Part shown: in pieces, positions 27,371 to 34,542 of the stretch | Numbering within the stretch: the first letter of the stretch is position 1 | Layout of the letters: each line of letters starts with the position of its first letter | From: JAJFJD01 sp965228975 | GTDB lineage: Bacteria > Pseudomonadota > Alphaproteobacteria > UBA8366 | DNA length: 64,000 nucleotides | Assembly (NCBI GenBank): GCA_965228975.1 | Contig: OZ245851.1 | Location: 1 to 64,000 of the forward strand | Direction of reading: 5' to 3' | Notes under the pieces: model-generated | The model's input: only the letters and a program-made list of their open reading frames with translations | What the model was told of the DNA's origin: nothing | The model's database searches: none | Made by a program: the position numbers and the translations under genes

Positions 27371-27524
27371 GGGAATTCCAGGATTAGGTTCGCCGCGCGA
27401 ACGGCGGCTCCTTCGATAGTCTATCGTTGGATTCGGTTTCGCAAGAGGGATGGCGAAGCCCGCGACAGCCCGGCCCGAACACGCTAATCTTCGCGCAAGA
27501 AGAAACAGTTCCGGGTGGGGAGTA

Positions 27525-29123
27525 ATGCGGGCGGATTATGTGATCGTGGGGGCCGGGTCGGCGGGGTGTGTGCTGGCGAACCGGTTGAGCGCGGACGGCG
27601 CGCGGGTCGTGCTGCTGGAGGCGGGGCCGCCCGACCGCAACCCGATGATCCATATCCCGGCCGGGGTGCGCACGCTGATGACGCACCCGGTGGTCAACTG
27701 GAACTACACGTCGGAGCCGGAGGAAGGCACCGCTGACCGGCGGGTCAACTGGCCGCGCGGCAAGACGCTCGGCGGGTCGAGTTCGATCAACGGCATGCTC
27801 TATGTGCGCGGCAACCCGGCGGATTACGACGGTTGGGCGCAGCGCGGCTGCCGCGGCTGGGCGTATGACGACGTGCTGCCCTACTTCAAGAAATCCGAGG
27901 ATTTCCGCGGCGACGGCGACCCGGCCTACCGCAGCCGGGGCGGCGTGTTGGCAGTCGAGAATTACCGCACGATCCTGCCGCTCACCCATAAATTCGTCGA
28001 GGCGGCGCAACAGGCGGGCTTCCCGCTGTCGTCCGATTACAACGGCGCGCAGCAGGAAGGCGTCGCCTATTCGCAGATGACGCGGAACAAGCGGTTCCGG
28101 GCGTCGACCGCGCGCAGCTTCCTGGCCGAGGCGCGGCCGCGCGAACACCTGGAGGTGGTGACCGAGGCGGTCGGCACGGGGCTGCTGTTCGACGGCACGC
28201 GCTGCGTCGGCGCAACCTATCGGCAAGGCGGCGAAGACAAGGAGGTGCGCGCGGACCGCGAGGTCATCGTCTCCGGCGGCGCGGTGAACTCGCCGCATCT
28301 GCTGCACGTTTCGGGCATCGGTCCCGCCGACCATCTGCAGTCGATCGGCGTGCCGGTGCGGCACGACCTGCCCGGCGTCGGCGGCAATCTGCAGGATCAC
28401 TATGTGGTCCGCATCTCGCATCGGGTCGAAGGCTTGATTTCGATCAACGAGTTGGCGCGGGCGCCCCGGGTCATCCCGGAAATCTTCCGGTATTTCCTGG
28501 TCGGGAACGGGGCGCTGACCTTCGGCGTGACCGCGGCGATGGTGTTCACCCGCAGCCGCGACGGCCTCAGCAGCCCGGACCTGCAGCTTCTGTTCACGCC
28601 GGCAAGCTACGACGCGGTCGAGATCAAGTCCTTCGACAAGGAACCGGGCATGACCATCGCGATCTGCCCGGTCCGGCCCGAGAGCCGGGGCACGATCATG
28701 GCGGCGAGCGCCGACCCGTTGCAGGCGCCGGCGATCCGGCCGAACTACCTGTCGGCGGAAAGCGACGCCCATGTGTTGCATTCGGGGTTGGAGAAATGCC
28801 GCAGCATCTTCGCCGCCCCCGCCCTGGCCGAGGTGAGCAAGGGCGAACTCGCGCCGGGGCCGGAGGTGAACTCGGTCGAGACGGTGCGCGACTACACGCG
28901 CCACAAGGGCAACACGCTGTACCACCCGGTCGGCACCTGCAAGATGGGCGACGACCCGATGGCGGTGGTTGACGACCGGCTGCGGGTCCACGGGACCCAG
29001 GGGTTGCGGGTGATTGACGCCTCGATCATGCCGACCTTGACCACCGGCAATACCAACGCGCCGACCATCATGATCGCCGAGAAGGGCGCGGACATGATCT
29101 TGGAGGACAACAAGGCGGCGTGA
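27525..29123 (+). CDS. GMC-family FAD oxidoreductase (choline dehydrogenase-like)
   Basis: 532 residues from the ATG at 27525, preceded by GGGTGGGGAG. The GxGxxG FAD site VIVGAGSAGCVLANRL starts at residue 6, GKTLGGSSSINGMLYVRG is the GMC signature 1 region and GGAVNSPHLLHVSGIGP is signature 2. The C-terminal HPVGTCKMG carries the catalytic His, followed by NTNAPTIMIAEKGAD. It oxidises a primary or secondary alcohol to an aldehyde or ketone. Clear BetA context (betB, betI) is missing, so choline is not assigned. It is isolated on both sides. Confidence 0.9.
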   Translation: MRADYVIVGAGSAGCVLANRLSADGARVVLLEAGPPDRNPMIHIPAGVRTLMTHPVVNWNYTSEPEEGTADRRVNWPRGKTLGGSSSINGMLYVRGNPADYDGWAQRGCRGWAYDDVLPYFKKSEDFRGDGDPAYRSRGGVLAVENYRTILPLTHKFVEAAQQAGFPLSSDYNGAQQEGVAYSQMTRNKRFRASTARSFLAEARPREHLEVVTEAVGTGLLFDGTRCVGATYRQGGEDKEVRADREVIVSGGAVNSPHLLHVSGIGPADHLQSIGVPVRHDLPGVGGNLQDHYVVRISHRVEGLISINELARAPRVIPEIFRYFLVGNGALTFGVTAAMVFTRSRDGLSSPDLQLLFTPASYDAVEIKSFDKEPGMTIAICPVRPESRGTIMAASADPLQAPAIRPNYLSAESDAHVLHSGLEKCRSIFAAPALAEVSKGELAPGPEVNSVETVRDYTRHKGNTLYHPVGTCKMGDDPMAVVDDRLRVHGTQGLRVIDASIMPTLTTGNTNAPTIMIAEKGADMILEDNKAA

Positions 29124-29287
29124 CGGCCGGGTTTCCGGTCTTGTCTCTTACCCGAATGCGCCCTTTCGCCCGTACAAAAAGTTAATCGCCCCGCCGAAAC
29201 CCGGATGCTATCTTAGCGCCGCGCGGGCCGTCCACGGCCTGCGATTCCAATAATTCTGACTGTTATTCTGGACCGAGGAAACGCGCA

Positions 29288-30199
29288 ATGACGGCAACAG
29301 CGACAATGTCCGGGGTTTTGACGCCCGTCGTGACCCCCTTCGATGACGATCTCAAGCCGGACGCGGCCCGCCTGCTGAAGCAGTGCCAATGGCTGCAGTC
29401 GAACAATTGCGGCCTCGCCATCTTCGGCACCAATAGCGAAGGCAACTCCATGTCGACCGGCGAGCGCATCATGCTGATGGAAGCGCTGGTGGAGGGCGGG
29501 GTCGACGCGGCACAGTTGATGCCCGGTACCGGCTGCTGCGCGCTGACCGATTCGATCGAATTGTCGAAACGCGCGACCGACCTCGGCTGTGGCGGCGTAT
29601 TGATGCTGCCGCCCTTCTATTACAAGGGCGCGGACGACGACGCGCTCTATCGCAGCTATGCAGAGATCATTCAGCGGGTCGGCGACGACAAGCTCAAGAT
29701 CTATCTCTACCACATCCCGCAGGTCTCGAACGTGCCGATCACCCTGACGCTGATCGAGAAATTGGTAAAGGATTTCCCCGACACGGTGGTCGGCATCAAG
29801 GACAGCTCCGGCGACTGGAGCAACACCAAGGCGATGCTCGACAACTTCCCCGGTTTCGGTGTGTTCGCCGGCAGCGAGACCTTCCTGCTGCAGAACATGC
29901 GGAATGGCGGCGTCGGCTGCATCTCCGCGACGGCGAATATCAACCCGGGCGCGATCCACGATCTTTATGCGACCTGGCAGAACGACGATGCCGACGATCA
30001 GCAGGCGCGGCTCGATGAGGTCCGCGGCGTGTTCGAGGGCTTTCCGATGATTCCGGCGATGAAGGCGGCGATCGCCCATTTCGCGGGCGATGGCGTATGG
30101 AAGAACGTGCGGCCGCCGCTGATGAACCTGCCCGAGGACGCGACCAACAAGCTGCTGGGCGAACTGGACCGCATCTCCTTCAAGATCGAAGGCGTCTAA
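29288..30199 (+). CDS. Dihydrodipicolinate synthase/N-acetylneuraminate lyase family protein
   Basis: 303 residues. TIM-barrel class I aldolase features are VLTPVVTPFDDD at the N-terminus, the GTNSEGNSMS substrate loop, YLYHIP (catalytic Tyr region) and GIKDSSGD, with the Schiff-base lysine. Members catalyse pyruvate or 2-oxo-acid aldol chemistry; DapA itself would have a different GTTGE loop, here GTNSE, and the housekeeping dapA is probably elsewhere. A GAGGAAACG site precedes the ATG. It is convergent with the MFS gene, with a palindromic repeat between. Confidence 0.88.
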   Translation: MTATATMSGVLTPVVTPFDDDLKPDAARLLKQCQWLQSNNCGLAIFGTNSEGNSMSTGERIMLMEALVEGGVDAAQLMPGTGCCALTDSIELSKRATDLGCGGVLMLPPFYYKGADDDALYRSYAEIIQRVGDDKLKIYLYHIPQVSNVPITLTLIEKLVKDFPDTVVGIKDSSGDWSNTKAMLDNFPGFGVFAGSETFLLQNMRNGGVGCISATANINPGAIHDLYATWQNDDADDQQARLDEVRGVFEGFPMIPAMKAAIAHFAGDGVWKNVRPPLMNLPEDATNKLLGELDRISFKIEGV

Positions 30200-30213
30200 A
30201 CCCCTGCACGGTG

Positions 30214-30279
30214 TCATTCCCGCGAAAGCGGGAATCCATTGCGACCGTCCATTCTGGATTCCCGCTTTTGCGGGAATGA
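30214..30279. repeat. Near-perfect palindromic repeat between convergent genes
   Basis: Two 25-base arms, 30214-30238 and 30255-30279, are reverse complements with one mismatch. Each arm itself folds around a CCCGCGAAAGCGGG-type core. The TCATTCCCGCGAAAGCGGGAA core is of a short interspersed repeat type common in proteobacterial genomes. Lying between two converging genes it may act as a bidirectional terminator or RNA stabiliser. It probably recurs elsewhere in the genome, though only one copy is inside this window. Confidence 0.8.
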
Positions 30280-30301
30280 CGAGTGCTGCGGCGATTGTTT
30301 G

Positions 30302-31549
30302 TCAGGCCATTGCCGCGCGCGGCCCCCGGGTCGTGCGCCACAGCAGCAAAAGCATGATCGTGATGTTGAGCATGTTGAAGGCGATGCCGTTGATCAGCGC
30401 CGCCTGATACGAGCCGGTGGCGTCGTAGATCCAGCCCGAGAGCCAGCCGCCCAACGCCATGCCCATGATCGTCATCATCATGACGATGCCGACGCGCTGC
30501 CCCGCCTCGCGGGCGGGCAGGTATTCGCGCACGATGATCGCATAGCTCGGTACGATTCCGCCCTGCGACAGGCCGAAGATCAGCGAGACGACGTAGAGCG
30601 ACGTCAAACCGTCGAACGGCAGGTACAAGGAGAGCGCGACGGCTTGCAGGATCGATCCCAGGAGCAGGGTGCGGATGCCGCCCATGTAATCGGCGAGCAG
30701 GCCGAAGATGAGCCGGCTGACCACCCCGCCGGCCAGCATCAGCGACAGCATTTCCGCGCCGCGCGCGACGCCGTAGCCGAGGTCGACGCAATAGGCGACG
30801 ATATGGACCTGCGGCATCGACATGGCGACGCAACAGCCGATCCCGGCCACCGCCAGCATGATCTGCAGCAGCCGCGGCGAGATATCGATGCTGCGGCCGG
30901 GCTGCGGTCCGACGGTGCCGTCCGCCCGCACCGGGTGGTCCTGCGGCGGTGGCCGGCGCAGACAGAGCGCCAACGGCACCATCACGCAAATGCACAACAC
31001 GCCGATGCCCATATAGGTCGTGCGCCACCCCTCGGTCCGGATGAAGCCTTCGATCAGGGTGGGCCAGATCGCGCCTGCGAGATAATTTCCGCTGGCGGTC
31101 GCCGCGACGGCGATACCGCGCCGTCGGCTGAACCAGTGCGAAACGTCGGCGATGAGCGGACCGAAACTGGCCGAGGTCCCGATGCCGATCAACAGACCTT
31201 GGATCACCGCGATCTGCCAGATTGCTGTGGTCATCGCCGCCAAGACGAACCCGAGCGCCAGCGCGGTCGCGGCCACGATGATCGGCAGGGTGATGCCGTA
31301 CCGGTCGACGAACCGTCCGACGATCGCGTTGCCGACTGCGAAGCCGACCATCGTCAGCGTATAGGGCAGCGACGCATCCGCGCGGTCGACGCCGAATTCC
31401 TCCTGCACGGCGGGCAGCACGACGACCACCGCCCACATGCCGATGCTGCCCATCGTGGCCAGCAGGATCGACACGGCGAGGCGGAACAGGGCGTAGGGCC
31501 CGTCGATCGCGCTCGCGCGCGCACCGGAAGTGTCACTGTGTGACGTCAC
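30302..31549 (-). CDS. MFS transporter
   Basis: 415 residues starting with GTG, with about twelve hydrophobic segments; a loop 2-3 motif (GRFVDRYGITLP) and the central loop of about 25 residues before residue 220 fit the major facilitator fold. It resembles the monocarboxylate/oxalate-formate antiporter branch in general layout. No substrate residues can be assigned. The neighbouring DapA-family gene on the other strand suggests organic-acid transport, but that is only context. There is a 262-base gap to the next gene. Confidence 0.87.
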   Translation of the reverse strand: MTSHSDTSGARASAIDGPYALFRLAVSILLATMGSIGMWAVVVVLPAVQEEFGVDRADASLPYTLTMVGFAVGNAIVGRFVDRYGITLPIIVAATALALGFVLAAMTTAIWQIAVIQGLLIGIGTSASFGPLIADVSHWFSRRRGIAVAATASGNYLAGAIWPTLIEGFIRTEGWRTTYMGIGVLCICVMVPLALCLRRPPPQDHPVRADGTVGPQPGRSIDISPRLLQIMLAVAGIGCCVAMSMPQVHIVAYCVDLGYGVARGAEMLSLMLAGGVVSRLIFGLLADYMGGIRTLLLGSILQAVALSLYLPFDGLTSLYVVSLIFGLSQGGIVPSYAIIVREYLPAREAGQRVGIVMMMTIMGMALGGWLSGWIYDATGSYQAALINGIAFNMLNITIMLLLLWRTTRGPRAAMA

Positions 31550-31811
31550 GTTGGCTCCGTGTGGTCGTGTATCGGAAAGGCTACCGCTCGGCGAATGGTG
31601 ATTTAAAGCACGCCCTCCGCATGGGTGCCATGTCGAAATTGCGTCTAGTCGTCGTGGAAGATATATGAATGCCGCGATTCGCGGGGCGAATGGCCGCTTT
31701 TCGCGACCGCTTTCTTTTCGTTAGTATCGACGAGGATTTCGGGTGCACGCCGCCTGGAATATCCAGGGACGACCGAATGTCAGGATACTGGCGTAAAGAG
31801 GATTCGCTACG
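31550..31811. other. Intergenic region, no gene seen
   Basis: This 262-base gap between the MFS gene (minus) and the M29-like gene (plus) must hold both promoters because the two genes diverge. I could find no convincing -35/-10 pair or operator. No small gene of usual codon use is present. Confidence 0.35.
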
Positions 31812-32972
31812 ATGATACCCACCGATCCGTTCCCCGGCATCGGCCTGCCGCAGACCAACACGCTCGATACGGTCCAGACCGCGGAGTATTTTGCGGCGAT
31901 GGAGAATTTTTCGCGCGTCTTTGCGATCAAGCCGGACGACAAGGTGTTGTTCCTGGCGGACGGGAAGCTCGACCCGCGCGTCATCCATGCGGTCACCGGC
32001 TTGGCGAAGGCGCGGGGTGCCGAGCACCGGGTCTACATGTCGCATACGACGCAGCACACCACCGTGCCGGAGGAGGTGAAGCCGCTGGTCGACTGGGCGA
32101 GTTTCGTCGTTTCGACCTGGTTCTGCTCGGTGATCGATCCGTATTGCATCGGTCAACGCAAGCGTGGGCAACGTTGGATCAAGATCACCTATTTCCGCAA
32201 CCTCGATCTGCTCAAGACCGAGCAAGCACGGTTCCCGGTCGACTTGGTCGGCGACATCATCCTCGGTACCGCACGGCAATTCCCAAGCGGGCAGGATTTC
32301 GACCTGCATTTCGCGGATCCGCGCGGCACCGACCTGACGATCAATTTCACCGCCGAGATGAAAGAGAACCTGCTGAAGACGACGCGCTGGGCGGGACAGA
32401 TGAAGGCGGACTCGCCGGGCGCCTACGTCCATTACCTCCCGACGCACGGGCCGAACCTGTACGACCGGACGTCGGTCGACAATGACGACAGCGTCGTGGT
32501 GCCGATCAACGGCGTGGTGTATCCCGAATGGGCGGTTGGGTTCGAGAAACCCTTCGAGGACCGGATCGGCGTGATCTTCAAGGACGACCGGATCACCGAG
32601 GTCGAGGGCGACGGCGAAACGGCGGACATCCTGCGCGACATGCTGGTTGGCGGACAGCTCATCGAACTCGGCTGCGGGTTCAATCCGAAAGCGCCGCGCT
32701 ACACGATCTATCCGGCCGGGTCGAACTCGCCGGGCGTGCTGCATTACGGCATCGATCTGGAGAAGCCGAACGACTATATCCGCCGCGTCATGCCGGAGTG
32801 GGAGGAACCGCCCGTCCACATGGACCTGATCAGTTTCGACAGCACGGTCACGGCGGGCAACGCGACCTTGATCGACAACGGCTTCCTGACGTCGCTCAAA
32901 GACCCGGAGGTCGTGGCCGCCGCCGAAAAATTCGGCGATCCGATCGACCTGCTGGAGCGGTGGCCGGATTAG
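31812..32972 (+). CDS. M29/NicX-like metal-dependent protein at head of sox operon
   Basis: 386 residues. The C-terminal third looks like the M29 aminopeptidase T / NicX (2,5-dihydroxypyridine dioxygenase) fold: IELGCGFNP (E285), SPGVLHYGID (H311) and PVHMDLISFDS (H336, D338) match the His-His-Asp metal site of NicX-like proteins and the Glu seen in M29 peptidases. The N-terminal part has the usual Rossmann-like DDKVLFLADGKLD region. It could be a peptidase or a ring-cleaving or metal-dependent hydrolase. The soxB ATG begins 4 bases after its stop, so it is co-transcribed with the sarcosine oxidase genes; I recall no standard association for this. Confidence 0.65.
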   Translation: MIPTDPFPGIGLPQTNTLDTVQTAEYFAAMENFSRVFAIKPDDKVLFLADGKLDPRVIHAVTGLAKARGAEHRVYMSHTTQHTTVPEEVKPLVDWASFVVSTWFCSVIDPYCIGQRKRGQRWIKITYFRNLDLLKTEQARFPVDLVGDIILGTARQFPSGQDFDLHFADPRGTDLTINFTAEMKENLLKTTRWAGQMKADSPGAYVHYLPTHGPNLYDRTSVDNDDSVVVPINGVVYPEWAVGFEKPFEDRIGVIFKDDRITEVEGDGETADILRDMLVGGQLIELGCGFNPKAPRYTIYPAGSNSPGVLHYGIDLEKPNDYIRRVMPEWEEPPVHMDLISFDSTVTAGNATLIDNGFLTSLKDPEVVAAAEKFGDPIDLLERWPD

Positions 32973-32976
32973 CGGG

Positions 32977-34230
32977 ATGGCGCGCTTTTCCTTACCGGCT
33001 TTGGCGCGGAAGGCGTTTGGCGGACACCGCGACTGGCCCGAGCAGTGGCCGCAAGCGGCCCCCAAGCCGGAATACGATGTCGTGGTCGTCGGGGCGGGCG
33101 GGCATGGCCTCGGCACCGCCTACTATCTCGCCAAGGAGCATGGCATCACCAATGTCGCGGTGCTGGACAAGGGTTGGCTCGGCGGCGGCAATACCGGCCG
33201 CAACACGACGATCATCCGGTCCAACTATCTCTTCGACGAAAGCGCGCGCCTTTACGACCACGCCCTGGATTTGTGGGAAGGGTTGAGCCAGGACCTGAAC
33301 TACAATGTGATGTTCTCGCAACGCGGCGTTCTGATGCTGGCGCATTCGGTGCATGACGAACAGATCGGCAAGCGCCACGTCCATGCCAATCGCATCAACG
33401 GCGTGGATAACGAATGGATCACCGCGGAGCAGGCGAAGGACTACTGTCCGCCGCTGAACATCTCCGCATCGGCCCGGTATCCGGTGATCGGCGCGGCGTT
33501 GCAGCGGCGTGGCGGGGTGGCCCGGCACGACGCCGTCGCGTGGGGCTATGCCCGGGCGGCCGCCGCGCGCGGCATCGATATCGTCCAGAACTGTCCCGTG
33601 ACCGGCATCCGGCGTGCCCCCGGCGGCCAGGTCGAAGGGGTGGAGACGCCGCAAGGTTTCATCAAGGCGAAGAAGATCGCCGTCGTTGCGGCCGGCAGCA
33701 CCTCGCTGGTGATGGAGATGGCCGGGTTGCGCTTCCCATTGGAGAGCTATCCCTTGCAGGCCCTGGTGTCGGAACCGATCAAGCCGGTCATGCCCTGTGT
33801 GGTGATGTCGAACGCGGTGCACGCGTATATCAGCCAGTCGGACAAGGGCGAGTTGGTCATCGGCGCGGGAACCGATCAATACCTGTCCTACAGCCAGCGC
33901 GGCGGGCTTCACATCATCGAGGACACGGTTGCCTCGATCTGCGAGATGTTCCCGATCTTCACGCGGCTGCGCATGCTGCGGAAATGGGGCGGGATCGTGG
34001 ACCTGTCGCCGGACCGCTCGCCGATTATCGGCAAGACACCGGTGCCGGCCCTCTATGTGAATTGCGGATGGGGCACCGGCGGGTTCAAGGCGACGCCGGG
34101 ATCGGCGCATGTCATGGCCTGGACCGTGGCGAAGGACGAGCCGCATCCGATCAACGCGCCGTTCACGCTGGACCGCTTCCGCACCGGCCGGCTGATCGAC
34201 GAATCGGCCGCCGCGGCCGTGGCGCATTGA
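32977..34230 (+). CDS. soxB: Sarcosine oxidase, beta subunit
   Basis: 417 residues. The FAD-binding VVVVGAGGHGLGTAYYLAKEHG near residue 37 and GWLGGGNTGRNTTIIRSNYL follow the beta-subunit pattern of the heterotetrameric enzyme; the latter contains the region of the covalent FMN site. The later YVNCGWGTGGFKATPGSA block is also typical. With alpha, gamma and delta it oxidises sarcosine to glycine, hydrogen peroxide and, with tetrahydrofolate, methylene-THF. It is second in the operon and 9 bases from soxD. Confidence 0.95.
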   Translation: MARFSLPALARKAFGGHRDWPEQWPQAAPKPEYDVVVVGAGGHGLGTAYYLAKEHGITNVAVLDKGWLGGGNTGRNTTIIRSNYLFDESARLYDHALDLWEGLSQDLNYNVMFSQRGVLMLAHSVHDEQIGKRHVHANRINGVDNEWITAEQAKDYCPPLNISASARYPVIGAALQRRGGVARHDAVAWGYARAAAARGIDIVQNCPVTGIRRAPGGQVEGVETPQGFIKAKKIAVVAAGSTSLVMEMAGLRFPLESYPLQALVSEPIKPVMPCVVMSNAVHAYISQSDKGELVIGAGTDQYLSYSQRGGLHIIEDTVASICEMFPIFTRLRMLRKWGGIVDLSPDRSPIIGKTPVPALYVNCGWGTGGFKATPGSAHVMAWTVAKDEPHPINAPFTLDRFRTGRLIDESAAAAVAH

Positions 34231-34239
34231 GGGCGGACG

Positions 34240-34542
34240 ATGCTGTTGATCCGCTGCCCCTATTGCAATGTCGACTATCCCGAAATCGAGTTCAGGAATG
34301 CGGGCGAGGCGCATATCGCCCGGCCGGCTGACCCGTCGGCGCTGTCCGATGAGGAATGGAGCGCGTTCCTGTTCGAGCGGTCGAACCCGCGCGGCCTCCA
34401 TTTCGAGCGCTGGGATCACGTCCATGGGTGCGGCCGCTATTTCAACGCGATCCGGGACACGGTCTCCGACCGGTTTCTGCTGACCTACCCCGCCGGACAA
34501 CCGCGGCCGACCATGGCCGAGATCGAGAAGCTGCGGTCATGA
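34240..34542 (+). CDS. soxD: Sarcosine oxidase, delta subunit
   Basis: 100 residues. The N-terminal RCPYCNVDYPEIEF has two cysteines of the zinc ribbon, and HVHGCGRYFNAIRDTVSDRF carries the other ligands near residues 61-65, as in known delta subunits. It binds the alpha/beta complex and has no catalytic site of its own. Its TGA overlaps the soxA ATG by 4 bases (ATGA), a translational coupling signature. Confidence 0.95.
   Translation: MLLIRCPYCNVDYPEIEFRNAGEAHIARPADPSALSDEEWSAFLFERSNPRGLHFERWDHVHGCGRYFNAIRDTVSDRFLLTYPAGQPRPTMAEIEKLRS

Noticed and set aside
27384..28991. 535-codon minus-strand frame
   Set aside because: Antisense to the GMC oxidoreductase, low-complexity composition, no family features.
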